Assembly: GCA_017459565.1 (NCBI GenBank)
Contig: JAFUCP010000006.1
Span: 1 to 35,022 of the forward strand
Origin: Clostridia bacterium
GTDB lineage: Bacteria > Bacillota > Clostridia > Christensenellales > Aristaeellaceae
DNA: 35,022 nucleotides
Reading direction: 5' to 3'
In this document: positions 1 to 7,335 of the stretch, one piece after another
Numbering within the stretch: position 1 is the stretch's first letter
Layout: each line of letters opens with the position of its first letter
Made by a program: the position numbers and the translations under genes
The notes under the pieces: model-generated
What the model was told of the DNA's origin: nothing
Databases searched by the model: none
The model's input: only the letters and a program-made list of their open reading frames with translations

Positions 1-1
1 C

Positions 2-1099
2 GGCACCGAGGACCGCAAGCGCTACATGCACCACTACAACTTCCCGGGCTATTCCACCGGCGAAGCCAAGCCCTCCCGCAGCCCCGGACGCCGCGAGATC
101 GGCCACGGCGCGCTGGCTGAGCGCGCGCTGCTGCCCATGATTCCCCCGGTGGAGGAGTTCCCGTACTGCCTGCGCCTGGTCAGCGAGGTCATGAGTTCCA
201 ACGGCTCCACCTCCCAGGCTTCCGTCTGCGGCAGCACCCTGGCCCTGATGGATGCGGGCGTGCCCATCAAGCGCCCCGTGGCCGGCGTGGCCATGGGCCT
301 GATCAAGGACGTGGAGAACACCGGCAAGGTAGCCGTGCTGACCGATATCCAGGGCCTGGAGGACTTCCTGGGCGACATGGACTTCAAGGTGGCTGGCACC
401 GCTCAGGGCATCACCGCCATCCAGATGGATATCAAGATCAAGGGCATCGACGAGGCCATCCTGCGCCAGGCGCTGGCCCAGGCCTATGACGGACGTATGC
501 ACATCCTGGGCAAGATGCTGGAGGTGCTGCCCGCGCCCCGCGAGAGCCTGAGCAAGTATGCGCCAAAGATCGTCCACTTCTTCATCAACCCCGAAAAGAT
601 CGGCGAGGTGGTCGGCCCCCGTGGCAAGACCATCAACAAGATCATCGAGGATACCGGCGTCAAGATCGATATCGAGGACGATGGCAGCGTGTTCATCGCC
701 ACCGAGGACGACGCGGCTGCGAAGAAGGCCCGCCAGATCATCGAAGGCATTGCCAAGGATTTGCAGGTGGGCGACGTGTTCACCGGCAAGGTGGTGCGCA
801 TCATGAGCTTCGGCGCTTTCGTAGAGTATGCCCCCGGCAAGGACGGCATGATCCATATCTCCAAGCTGGCCAACGAGCGCGTGGAGAAGGTTGAGGACGT
901 GGTGAACATCGGCGACGAGCTGGAGGTTCGCGTGGGCGAGATCGACAGCCAGGGCCGCGTGAACCTGGTCCGCAACGATATCGTCTATGACGACGATTCC
1001 ATGCCCGTGCGCCGTCCCCCCCGCGGGGGCAGCGACCGCGGTGGACGCGGCGGGGACCGCTTCGGCGACCGTGACCGCAGGCAGCGCAGGCGCGACTGA
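2..1099 (+). CDS. pnp: Polyribonucleotide nucleotidyltransferase (PNPase), 5'-truncated
   Basis: PNPase degrades RNA 3' to 5' by phosphorolysis in the cytosol and takes part in mRNA turnover. The reading frame is open from the first full codon at base 2, so the N-terminal half lies outside the window; about 365 residues remain. The second RNase PH core is visible, with the [20 protein letters not shown] segment, the [20 protein letters not shown] segment and the catalytic-type DMDFKVAG stretch. A KH domain follows ([20 protein letters not shown]) and then an S1 domain ([20 protein letters not shown]). The protein ends in an Arg/Gly-rich tail of about 30 residues. A strong hairpin lies directly downstream. 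In Bacillus subtilis pnpA is followed by ylxY and an M16 protease; here the protease also follows, after two extra genes. Identification is certain; only the 5' end is missing. Confidence 0.97.
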   Translation, partial: GTEDRKRYMHHYNFPGYSTGEAKPSRSPGRREIGHGALAERALLPMIPPVEEFPYCLRLVSEVMSSNGSTSQASVCGSTLALMDAGVPIKRPVAGVAMGLIKDVENTGKVAVLTDIQGLEDFLGDMDFKVAGTAQGITAIQMDIKIKGIDEAILRQALAQAYDGRMHILGKMLEVLPAPRESLSKYAPKIVHFFINPEKIGEVVGPRGKTINKIIEDTGVKIDIEDDGSVFIATEDDAAAKKARQIIEGIAKDLQVGDVFTGKVVRIMSFGAFVEYAPGKDGMIHISKLANERVEKVEDVVNIGDELEVRVGEIDSQGRVNLVRNDIVYDDDSMPVRRPPRGGSDRGGRGGDRFGDRDRRQRRRD

Positions 1100-1126
1100 T
1101 AACCGGCTGATTTGAGCCGTGAGTGG

Positions 1127-1184
1127 GCATCCATCCGGGGTTTTGTGCCATGGATGCAAGCGCAAAATCCCGGGGATGCTTTTC
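1127..1184 (+). terminator. Intrinsic terminator of pnp
   Basis: A long stem-loop follows the pnp stop. Arms 1135-1148 and 1160-1173 pair over 14 bp (two G-U pairs). An outer 6-bp helix (1127-1132 with 1174-1179) extends it after a 2-nt bulge. A short TTTT run follows at 1180-1183. It separates pnp from the Nudix gene. Confidence 0.75.
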
Positions 1185-1207
1185 TCCTGACAGAAGTACG
1201 AAGCGAC

Positions 1208-1240
1208 GACGTGGATGCCGTAGATCATGGCATCCACGTC
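1208..1240. repeat. Perfect 12-bp inverted repeat upstream of the Nudix gene
   Basis: GACGTGGATGCC at 1208-1219 is exactly complementary to 1229-1240, with a 9-nt loop. It ends 11 nt before the AAGGAGG of the Nudix gene. There is no U-tract, so it is not an ordinary terminator; a leader hairpin or protein-binding palindrome is possible. Confidence 0.6.
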
Positions 1241-1263
1241 TGCGTAGCGGTAAGGAGGCCGTC

Positions 1264-1755
1264 ATGCCCACCAACATGACCGTGCCCTGCGCGGAGGGGC
1301 TGATCAATCTGCGGGTCGGGGCGATCATCCTGAAAAACGGCAAATTCCTGATGGCAGGCAACGACCGGGACGACTACCTCTATTCCGTGGGCGGGCGCAT
1401 CCACTTCGGGGAGACGGCTTGGGAGGCCATTGTGCGCGAGGTGGAGGAGGAGACCGGTCACAGGCTTGAAGTGGACCGGCTGGGCTTTGTCCATGAAAAT
1501 TATTTTTATGGGGACGTGCCCGGGGTCAACGCCGGCAAGCTGGTTTACGAAGTCTCCCTCTATTTCTATATGAAGGTGCCCGTCAACTTCGAGCCGGTGG
1601 GGGAGAGCCGCACCGACGAGGGCCGCGTGCGGGAGACGATGCAGTGGGTTTCCCCGGACGACCCGCGCACGCTGTACCCGGCGTTCTACCGCACGGAGCT
1701 GGCCCGCCCCGAGCAGACCGTGAAGTACCTCGTGACGGACGAGAGGAAGGCTTGA
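1264..1755 (+). CDS. Nudix hydrolase (MutT-like)
   Basis: A 163-residue Nudix-fold pyrophosphohydrolase that probably cleaves a nucleoside diphosphate-linked substrate; the substrate cannot be read from the sequence. The Nudix box lies at about residues 44-66: G, five residues, E, seven residues, then REVEEETGH. All metal-binding Glu positions are present. The start is ATG 1264 because AAGGAGG lies 7 nt upstream; longer open frame upstream runs back through the pnp terminator and is not credible. The stop at 1753-1755 is followed after 2 nt by the GNAT start, so the genes are probably translationally coupled. The central part (HENYFYGD.....AGKLVYEVSLYFYMKVP) resembles Firmicutes Nudix proteins annotated only at family level. 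Confidence 0.88.
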   Translation: MPTNMTVPCAEGLINLRVGAIILKNGKFLMAGNDRDDYLYSVGGRIHFGETAWEAIVREVEEETGHRLEVDRLGFVHENYFYGDVPGVNAGKLVYEVSLYFYMKVPVNFEPVGESRTDEGRVRETMQWVSPDDPRTLYPAFYRTELARPEQTVKYLVTDERKA

Positions 1756-1757
1756 GA

Positions 1758-2252
1758 ATGTGCTTTGAAAGCGCCGGCATGGCCGATATCGATCGGCTTG
1801 TGGAGCTGCGGCTGGCCTATCTGCGGGAGGACCTCGGCGCGCTGAGCGCCGGGGACGAGGCGCGTATCCGCAGCCGACTGCCGGACTATTTCAGACGGCA
1901 TTTGGGTTGCGATTTGACCGCCCTTGCCGCCCGGGACGGGGCTGCTATCGTCGCCTGCGCGTGGCTGCTGGCGGTGGAAAAGCCCATGAGCCCGGCGTTT
2001 ATCAACGGCAAAACGGGCATGGTCTTAAACGTCTATACCCGCCCGGAATACCGGGGCAGGGGATATGCCCGGCGGCTGATGGAAATGCTGATGAAGGAGG
2101 CCGCGTCACAGGGGCTGTGCGTCGTGGAACTCAAGGCCACCCGGATGGGCTATGGCCTGTACAAATCCCTGGGCTTTGAGGACGCGGGCACAGACTATCG
2201 CGGGATGATATGGAAAACGGCATCACGATCCCATAAAGGAGCAAACACATGA
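1758..2252 (+). CDS. GNAT-family N-acetyltransferase
   Basis: A 164-residue acyl-CoA dependent N-acetyltransferase of the GNAT superfamily; the acceptor is unknown. The diagnostic motif A is clear: strand 4 VLNVYTRPEYRGRGYARRL, where R-x-x-G-x-G/A binds the acetyl-CoA pyrophosphate. It is followed by the helix MEMLMKEA and a C-terminal YGLYKSLGFE segment typical of motif B. The start is ATG 1758, with GAGAGGAAGG just upstream inside the Nudix gene. The stop overlaps the M16 protease start (ATGA at 2249-2252). The tight Nudix-GNAT-protease coupling indicates one transcript. Confidence 0.88.
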   Translation: MCFESAGMADIDRLVELRLAYLREDLGALSAGDEARIRSRLPDYFRRHLGCDLTALAARDGAAIVACAWLLAVEKPMSPAFINGKTGMVLNVYTRPEYRGRGYARRLMEMLMKEAASQGLCVVELKATRMGYGLYKSLGFEDAGTDYRGMIWKTASRSHKGANT

Positions 2253-3502
2253 CATTTGATCAAATCACACTGCCCAACGGCTTGCGCATCATCGGAGAGA
2301 GGATTCCCCACTTTCGTTCGGTGTCCGTGGGGCTTTGGCTGGGCTCCGGCAGCCAGTTTGAAACGGTGCCGGAGGCGGGCGTCAGCCATTTTCTGGAGCA
2401 TATGGTGTTCAAGGGCACCGAGAAGCGCACGGCCCGGCAGATCGCCGAGGAGATGGACGCCGTGGGCGGCCAGCTGAACGCCTTCACCGCCAAGGAATGT
2501 ACCTGCTTTTACGCCAAGGTGGTGGACGAGCATCTGCCCCTGGCGATGGATGTGATTGCGGACCTGGTCACGCACCCCACCTTCGACCCGGTGGAGATGG
2601 AAAAGGAGAAGGGCGTGGTGATCGAGGAGATCGCCATGTCCGAGGATACGCCGGAGGACCTGGTCCACGAGCTGCTGATGCTGGCCCACTACGGCGACCA
2701 GAACGTGGCGCGGCCCATACTGGGCACGGAAAAGAGCGTTTCCGGCTGCTCCCGGGAGCGGCTTTCGGGCTACTGGCGGCGCATGTATCGGCCCCGGAAC
2801 GCGGTGCTGTCCCTGGCGGGAAATTACGACTGGGACGACGTGCTGGACATGGCAGGCCGCCTGCTGGGCAGCTGGGACAGCGAGGGGCTGGACAAGCTCA
2901 GCTGTGTGACGCGCGAGGTGGAGCCCACCATACTGACCCGCCAGAAGGATATCGAGCAGCTGCACATCTGCCTGGGCTATCCCGCGCTGCCCATGGCCGA
3001 CGACCGCAACTATGAGCTGTCCATATTCTCCAGCGTGTTCGGCGGGGCCATGTCCTCCCGGCTGTTCCAGAAGATCCGCGAGGAAAGCGGCCTGGCCTAC
3101 ACCGTGTACAGCTATCCCAACGCCTATACGGATTCGGGGATGCTGTCCGTATACGCCGCCACCAACCCGGAGACCGCGCCCCAGGTGGTGGATATGATCC
3201 TCGAGGAGGCCCGGCTCATCGCCGAAAACGGGCTGACCGAGGCAGAGTTCACCATGGCCCGGGAGCAGATGAAGGCCAGCTACATCCTGGGGCTGGAGTC
3301 CACCTCTGCCCGGATGCAGTCCAACGGGCGGCGGCTGCTCCTGATGAACACCACCCGTACCGAGACCGAAACCATTGACCGCATCAACGCCATACGCCCT
3401 GAGGCCGTGAACGAGCTGACGCGGCAGATCCTCACCGCGCCACACTCCATGGCGCTGGTGGGCAAGGATGCGGAGAAGATTGCACAGAAAATCAATCCAT
3501 AA
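2249..3502 (+). CDS. M16 family zinc metallopeptidase (MlpA/YmxG-like)
   Basis: A 417-residue pitrilysin/mitochondrial processing peptidase-like protein. The inverted zinc motif HxxEH is at residues 47-51 (SHFLEHMVFKG), and the third ligand is in GVVIEEIAM (Glu126/127). The C-terminal half has the R...GLAYTVYSY element of the M16 family, so both halves of a single-chain subunit are present and it looks catalytically intact. Such enzymes usually work as dimers on peptides or oligopeptides in the cytosol. The ATG overlaps the GNAT stop by 4 nt and has AAAGGAG at about 2236-2242. The position shortly after pnp matches mlpA in Bacillus subtilis, which is the basis for the MlpA comparison; substrate unknown. 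Confidence 0.92.
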   Translation: MTFDQITLPNGLRIIGERIPHFRSVSVGLWLGSGSQFETVPEAGVSHFLEHMVFKGTEKRTARQIAEEMDAVGGQLNAFTAKECTCFYAKVVDEHLPLAMDVIADLVTHPTFDPVEMEKEKGVVIEEIAMSEDTPEDLVHELLMLAHYGDQNVARPILGTEKSVSGCSRERLSGYWRRMYRPRNAVLSLAGNYDWDDVLDMAGRLLGSWDSEGLDKLSCVTREVEPTILTRQKDIEQLHICLGYPALPMADDRNYELSIFSSVFGGAMSSRLFQKIREESGLAYTVYSYPNAYTDSGMLSVYAATNPETAPQVVDMILEEARLIAENGLTEAEFTMAREQMKASYILGLESTSARMQSNGRRLLLMNTTRTETETIDRINAIRPEAVNELTRQILTAPHSMALVGKDAEKIAQKINP

Positions 3503-3554
3503 CCGGAACCGCGCCCCGCTTCGCCGCATAGCATGAACCGTGGAGGCGATCAGA

Positions 3555-3728
3555 ATGGGGCGACTGTGCGGTTACAGACAAAAGAACAGCGGCTCGAAGG
3601 TCGTCGGCATTGCGCTCATGATCATCGGGCTGCTGATGTTTTTGATATTCGTGCCGCGCTGGGTGTGGACCTCGGCGCTGGGCATTGTGCTGATCAGCGT
3701 GGGCTTCCTGCTCTGGCGGTTCGGATAG
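3555..3728 (+). CDS. Small 57-aa two-helix membrane protein
   Basis: A short hydrophobic protein of unknown function. After a basic N-terminus (MGRLCGYRQKNSGSK) there are two predicted membrane helices, about residues 16-35 (VVGIALMIIGLLMFLIFVP) and 39-55 (WTSALGIVLISVGFLLW), joined by a short loop. ATG 3555 is chosen because GGAGG lies 8 nt upstream at 3542-3546; an in-frame GTG at 3540 would place that site inside the gene. It lies 52 nt after the protease gene, so it may be the last gene of that operon. An overlapping longer frame at 3533-3823 reads as shadow sequence. The hydrophobic pattern and good ribosome binding site make it likely real. Confidence 0.65.
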   Translation: MGRLCGYRQKNSGSKVVGIALMIIGLLMFLIFVPRWVWTSALGIVLISVGFLLWRFG

Positions 3729-3737
3729 GAGACGAAA

Positions 3738-3788
3738 AACAGCCGCGCCACTGGCGGTCAACCCGTCAAAGTCAAAAGCGCGGCTGTT
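3738..3788 (+). terminator. Hairpin after the protease operon
   Basis: AACAGCCGCGC at 3738-3748 pairs perfectly with 3778-3788, with a 29-nt loop. There is no strong U-tract, so termination is inferred from position only. The rest of 3729-3954 holds no gene that I can support. Confidence 0.4.
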
Positions 3789-3885
3789 GCATTGCCGTCA
3801 TGCGGTTTTATACTAAGACCTGATTAAAAGAGGACAAGATTGCGGGGAACTTTTTTGTGCTGGCAAGGCGAAGTCCCGCAGGCTT

Positions 3886-3921
3886 GCTGGCGGCAAGTCA
3901 AGGGGCTTCAACGCCGCCAGC
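3886..3921 (-). terminator. Hairpin downstream of the HD-GYP gene
   Basis: GCTGGCGGC at 3886-3894 pairs with 3913-3921 over 9 bp. It lies 34 nt beyond the stop of the minus-strand HD-GYP gene. No clear U-run follows on that strand, so its role as a terminator is tentative. Confidence 0.35.
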
Positions 3922-3954
3922 GCGGAAAAGAACCGGCAGGATGTACTGTTTTAG

Positions 3955-6033
3955 TCAAGGATTAGTATTAATCCGGATATCCGTCAGCGCGCACTGGTCC
4001 CCTGTGATGGCGGCGAATACCCTTTTGCCGCTGGCCACATGGGTCGTATTGCGAATGTACACGCCGAAGTTTTCGGTGATCAGGCTGATCTCGTTGCCCT
4101 TGCGCTCAAAGGAGACCACACAGTCATAGCCCTGTTTGTTCTTCTCCTTCCAGGCGTCCCAGCCTACGAAATCCGGCTGTCGGTTCACGGTCAGGTCGTT
4201 GACAATGCCGTCGTCTTTGTCCTCCCAGGTTTCGCCGTCCAGCCGGACCAGCGCGAATTCCCGGAAATGGGGGCCTTCGATCATGCCGTCATCGGATGTA
4301 AAGATGCTGATGAAGGGACAGTGCCAGATCAGCCTGGCCGTGGGCAGACTCATGGTGTGGAAGTGAATTTGCAGCCCGTCCGTCACGGGGATGCCCCGCG
4401 TGGTATCGGTCCTGAAGCCGTCCACCTGAACGTTGGGAATATCCCCCTCGGGCCCTTCAATATAGCTGATCTCCGGGGCGATCCGCTTCACGCGGTCCTC
4501 CGTCAGCTCCTCCTTTGTCGCGTCGATGGACACGTCCTTCAGGTGGCAGTACTCGCCGGTCAGCGCGATATACGCGTACCGCGTGCTGTCGGGCAGCGCG
4601 ATGGTCGCCCGGACGGTCTTTGCGCCGTCGTCAATCTCGATCAAAACGTGGTCCTTGAACCTGGCGATGCCGAGCTTGTAGACGCCGCTTCCCGGCTGAT
4701 TCGCGGCGGCATGGGCGACCGTCTCGGTCTCGGCGATGCGCGCGCCGCTGGTCACAACCCTTCCGTCAAAGCAGATCTCCGCGTATTCGAAGTAATTCAG
4801 GTCCCGGACGGTCTTTTCCTCGTCGTGGACGCGCCCGTCCAGGGAATCAAAGAGGATGATGCTGGGAACGCGCGCGCCTTCACTCGGCCCCTCCATGGGC
4901 GTGGATCTGAGACTGATCCTCGTAAAGAAATTCGTGACAAGGATGCCTTCTGAGATCTCGCTTCGGTAATCCGTGCAAACCAGCTCGTTTTTCCCGGCCA
5001 GCTCCTTGACCTCCTTGCGCTCCTTCATCTCATAATCCGTGTCGATATCGATCAGGTGCTGCATCGCCCGGGCGATCTCCGGGTCGAACTGCGTGCCCGC
5101 GCCCTTCACGATTTCCTCGCGCACCAGCTGCTGGGGCATGGCGTTGCGATAGCTGCGGTTGGAGGTCATGGCGTCGTAGGCGTCCGCCACAGAGATGATC
5201 CGCGCAATTTCGGGAATGTCATTGCCCTTCCACTTATCGGGATAGCCCTTGCCGTCATAGCGCTCGTGGTGGGAGTTGGCCGCGATGCTCAGATAGGGAT
5301 AGGCGGTGATGCCCGAAAGAATCTGCTTGCCGATGACCGCGTGCTGCTTCACGGCCTCGTACTCCTCGTTGGTCAGCTTGCCCTGCTTGTTCAGAAGCGA
5401 ATATTTGATGCCGATCTTGCCCACGTCGTGCAGCAGACCCGCATAATAAATTTGGTTACATTCTTCTTCGCTCTTTCCCAGCTGCTTGGCGATTCGCCTG
5501 GAATACTCCGCCACTCTCAGGGAATGGCCCCGGGAATACACGTCTTTGGCCTCGATGGCGTTGACCAGCGCTGTGGCGGTTTGTTCAAACAAAAGCTCCG
5601 CGCCCTTTTGCCGCGCCTTCAGGGCATCCATCTCCACGGTTTGGTATCTGTCTATTTTTTTGCCCCTCTGATAGATAAACACGACAGCCAGAGTCATCAG
5701 CGCCACGCTGAATATGCCCGCCAGGGCGGTGGGGTTCCTGCCGAAGAACAGCCCCACCAGCAGAATCGACAGCTGCAAAAGCAACAGAGCCAGGGCGGTG
5801 ATGAAGCCCTTTTTCTTCATCGTGATCGTCATGTACAGGGCACAAAGGCTTCCCAGGGTGGAAACTACGCCGGCCAGCGACGAAATCTGCATATCGTTGC
5901 CCAGAATATGGATAATCCTGTCGGTATGGCCAATTTTAACGATCAGCGCCTGAACGCCCAGGCTGATGGCCAGCATCACAAAATACAGTATCTGGCGGCG
6001 TCCTGCCCGCTTGGAATCCGTGCTTTTGCTCAT
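3955..6033 (-). CDS. Membrane HD-GYP phosphodiesterase with duplicated C-terminal beta module
   Basis: A 692-residue protein. Four N-terminal membrane helices lie at about residues 14-32, 48-72, 77-97 and 103-121. A short linker leads into an HD-GYP domain (about 145-335) with HD at 202-203 (LLHDVGKIGI), His255-His256 and the GYP signature GKGYP at 261-265. HD-GYP domains hydrolyse cyclic-di-GMP and related dinucleotides; the catalytic motifs look intact. The last 330 residues contain two copies of a beta-rich module (about 363-505 and 547-692) sharing GI-VT, (I/F)-DG, FDG/LDG and (A)-I/LTG-(x)-C-L-D signatures, possibly of a jelly-roll type. The basic N-terminus and four helices predict that catalytic and C-terminal parts are cytosolic. 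ATG 6033 is preceded by GGAAGGGA. It is a single-gene unit. Confidence 0.9.
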   Translation of the reverse strand: MSKSTDSKRAGRRQILYFVMLAISLGVQALIVKIGHTDRIIHILGNDMQISSLAGVVSTLGSLCALYMTITMKKKGFITALALLLLQLSILLVGLFFGRNPTALAGIFSVALMTLAVVFIYQRGKKIDRYQTVEMDALKARQKGAELLFEQTATALVNAIEAKDVYSRGHSLRVAEYSRRIAKQLGKSEEECNQIYYAGLLHDVGKIGIKYSLLNKQGKLTNEEYEAVKQHAVIGKQILSGITAYPYLSIAANSHHERYDGKGYPDKWKGNDIPEIARIISVADAYDAMTSNRSYRNAMPQQLVREEIVKGAGTQFDPEIARAMQHLIDIDTDYEMKERKEVKELAGKNELVCTDYRSEISEGILVTNFFTRISLRSTPMEGPSEGARVPSIILFDSLDGRVHDEEKTVRDLNYFEYAEICFDGRVVTSGARIAETETVAHAAANQPGSGVYKLGIARFKDHVLIEIDDGAKTVRATIALPDSTRYAYIALTGEYCHLKDVSIDATKEELTEDRVKRIAPEISYIEGPEGDIPNVQVDGFRTDTTRGIPVTDGLQIHFHTMSLPTARLIWHCPFISIFTSDDGMIEGPHFREFALVRLDGETWEDKDDGIVNDLTVNRQPDFVGWDAWKEKNKQGYDCVVSFERKGNEISLITENFGVYIRNTTHVASGKRVFAAITGDQCALTDIRINTNP

Positions 6034-6260
6034 GTTCCAGAGTCCCTTCCATGCGCCTTTGTAACAGCTGTTTGTTCCGATGACTTTGGTGCCTCGGATA
6101 TCATATCAATTGTATTATATTTCAATATCATATATATTATAGCACATTAGCAGCTCAGAGTCCGCATATTAAAGTATTAAATTATTCGAATACAGATACC
6201 AGGAATATGAATTGAAAGCCGGGCAAAGAGGGCGGAAGGCACATCCGTTGAAAAGAGACG
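6034..6260 (-). promoter_or_regulatory. AT-rich upstream region of the HD-GYP gene
   Basis: About 225 nt without a supportable gene. It is sharply AT-rich at 6103-6190 compared with the GC-rich surroundings. It includes a TATAAT on the minus strand (plus 6136-6141) and two direct copies of ATATCATAT. No convincing -35 was found at 17 nt, so the promoter assignment is tentative. Confidence 0.4.
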
Positions 6261-6317
6261 AAAAAACGACGCGGCCACCCGGATACACAGCTTTGCTTCG
6301 TACCCGGGCAGCCGCGT
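6261..6317 (-). terminator. Strong intrinsic terminator of the HPr-like gene
   Basis: On the minus strand ACGCGGC (6317-6311) pairs with GCCGCGT (6275-6269). An inner CCCGG/CCGGG helix extends the stem, and TTTTTT follows at 6266-6261. This is a canonical terminator about 110 nt past the stop of the HPr-like gene. The stretch 6318-6429 between them holds nothing recognisable. Confidence 0.8.
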
Positions 6318-6429
6318 TGGCACCCATTGAAATACAGCGGCTTTCGTTTCAGATTTGCCCCGCAGGGGGCCGGCTGACCTTGAAGCACCGGCCCATACAG
6401 CGCTGTCGCAAGGGCCAAAGCTCGTCGGG

Positions 6430-6657
6430 TCAGCAAATCAAGGGTTGCAAATCCTCTATCAGCGTATCGCAGTGATCCGAATAGACCTCCAGGGTGATGG
6501 GCTTGGATTGTTGCAGGCTGCATACGCCCAGTATGGATTTGCCATCCACAACGTAACGCCCCTGCCTGAGTTGAATGGTGTAGGGATAGCGGTTTGTGAT
6601 GTTGACCAGGGCACTGACATGCTCCGGCCCGTTCAGGACAATGTCCACGACTCTCAA
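6430..6657 (-). CDS. Crh-like HPr-domain protein lacking the active-site histidine
   Basis: A 75-residue protein with an HPr (PTS phosphocarrier) fold signature. VVDGKSILGVCSL at residues 36-48 matches the HPr regulatory-site segment, with Ser41 at the position of HPr Ser46. The N-terminal phosphorylation loop (GIHARPA in HPr) is replaced by NGPEHVSAL, so Gly10 aligns with His15 and no Arg17 is present. It therefore cannot carry phosphate as HPr does; Bacillus Crh shows the same loss while keeping the serine. The start is TTG 6657, supported by GGAGGTGA 7 nt upstream; no ATG is in frame. It has its own promoter and terminator. A regulatory role through the serine is an inference; no PTS or HPr kinase gene is nearby. 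Confidence 0.75.
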   Translation of the reverse strand: MRVVDIVLNGPEHVSALVNITNRYPYTIQLRQGRYVVDGKSILGVCSLQQSKPITLEVYSDHCDTLIEDLQPLIC

Positions 6658-6682
6658 GGTCTCACCTCCATTTCGCTACGTT

Positions 6683-6717
6683 CAGAGAATTACTTCATAC
6701 AAGTAATTAGGTTCTCT
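6683..6717 (-). promoter_or_regulatory. Palindrome in the leader of the HPr-like gene
   Basis: AATTACTT at 6688-6695 and AAGTAATT at 6701-6708 form a perfect 8-bp inverted repeat with a 5-nt spacer, and outer GAGAA/TTCTC bases can extend it. It sits between the predicted transcription start (near 6712) and the ribosome binding site, so it could be an operator or a 5' mRNA stem. Confidence 0.55.
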
Positions 6718-6718
6718 A

Positions 6719-6747
6719 ATTATAGCATTTTCTGCCTTTTTAATCAA
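6719..6747 (-). promoter_or_regulatory. Sigma-A type promoter of the HPr-like gene
   Basis: On the minus strand, -35 TTGATT (6747-6742), a 17-nt spacer and a perfect -10 TATAAT (6724-6719). The stretch 6748-6886 between this and the arsR promoter is AT-rich and contains no supportable gene. Confidence 0.8.
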
Positions 6748-6886
6748 GTGCAGAAATCAAATAATCATCACATTATAAAAATTTCTCATAAGCATAAAAC
6801 ATAGTTGCATACATTCCGGCATAGACAGCGGAAAAGCCTGAAACGGGAAGTGGCGCACAGGGGCTCTGTAATATTTTCATTTTCTG

Positions 6887-6915
6887 TTGACAGAGATGGG
6901 GAATGAGTATATAAT
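6887..6915 (+). promoter_or_regulatory. Consensus promoter of the metal-efflux operon
   Basis: Perfect -35 TTGACA (6887-6892), 17-nt spacer and perfect -10 TATAAT (6910-6915), just upstream of the ArsR-family gene. Such a strong promoter fits a unit that is held off by a repressor. Confidence 0.88.
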
Positions 6916-6918
6916 TAT

Positions 6919-6938
6919 ATATGAACAGATGATCATAT
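6919..6938 (+). promoter_or_regulatory. Candidate ArsR/SmtB operator
   Basis: Inverted repeat ATATGA (6919-6924), 8-nt spacer, TCATAT (6933-6938). It lies between the -10 box and the ribosome binding site, where SmtB/CadC-type repressors normally bind. The repressor gene itself follows directly, suggesting autoregulation. Confidence 0.65.
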
Positions 6939-6956
6939 GTTAGGAGGATGAAGGCG

Positions 6957-7313
6957 ATGCAGGAATACCCCGAACTCTGCGAGGAACACCACGTTCATCC
7001 GGATCTGCTGGCCCATATGAAGCTGGAAATGCCGGATGAGAGCAGCCTTTACGACCTTGCGGAGCTTTTCAAGGTGTTCGGCGACAGCACGCGCATCCGC
7101 ATACTGTACGTGCTGTTTGAATCGGAGCTGTGCGTGTGCGACATTGCGGAGCTTTTGGGCATGTCCCAGTCGGCCATCTCCCATCAGCTCCGGGTGCTGA
7201 AGCAGGCGCGGCTGGTTCGCGCCCGGCGGGAGGGCAAGACGGTTTTCTACTTCCTGGCGGACGATCATGTGCGGACGATCATCGGACAGGGCATGGAGCA
7301 TATTACGGAGTGA
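6957..7313 (+). CDS. ArsR/SmtB-family metal-sensing repressor (CadC-like)
   Basis: A 118-residue winged-helix repressor that should release DNA on binding a divalent metal. Both classical metal sites are visible. The alpha3N-type site has ELCVCD (Cys59, Cys61) plus N-terminal Cys8, His11, His12 and His14. The alpha5 site is Asp102, His104, His115 and Glu118, with exactly the spacing of SmtB Asp104/His106/His117/Glu120. The recognition helix is SQSAISHQLRVLKQARLV and the wing is RREGKTVFYFL. ATG 6957 is preferred because AGGAGG (6942-6947) is 9 nt upstream; an ATG at 6948 directly abuts that site. It heads the operon with an HMA protein and a P1B ATPase. Zn, Cd or Pb are the likely inducers. 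Confidence 0.93.
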   Translation: MQEYPELCEEHHVHPDLLAHMKLEMPDESSLYDLAELFKVFGDSTRIRILYVLFESELCVCDIAELLGMSQSAISHQLRVLKQARLVRARREGKTVFYFLADDHVRTIIGQGMEHITE

Positions 7314-7335
7314 GCGTTGAAGGAGGACACGGACC

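Noticed and set aside
3533..3823. Open frame of 96 codons overlapping the 57-aa membrane protein
   Set aside because: His/Arg/Gln-rich shadow; the membrane protein frame has the ribosome binding site and helices.
6182..6523. Minus-strand open frame of 113 codons near the HPr-like gene
   Set aside because: Passes through the strong terminator and overlaps the HPr-like gene in another frame; composition looks random.
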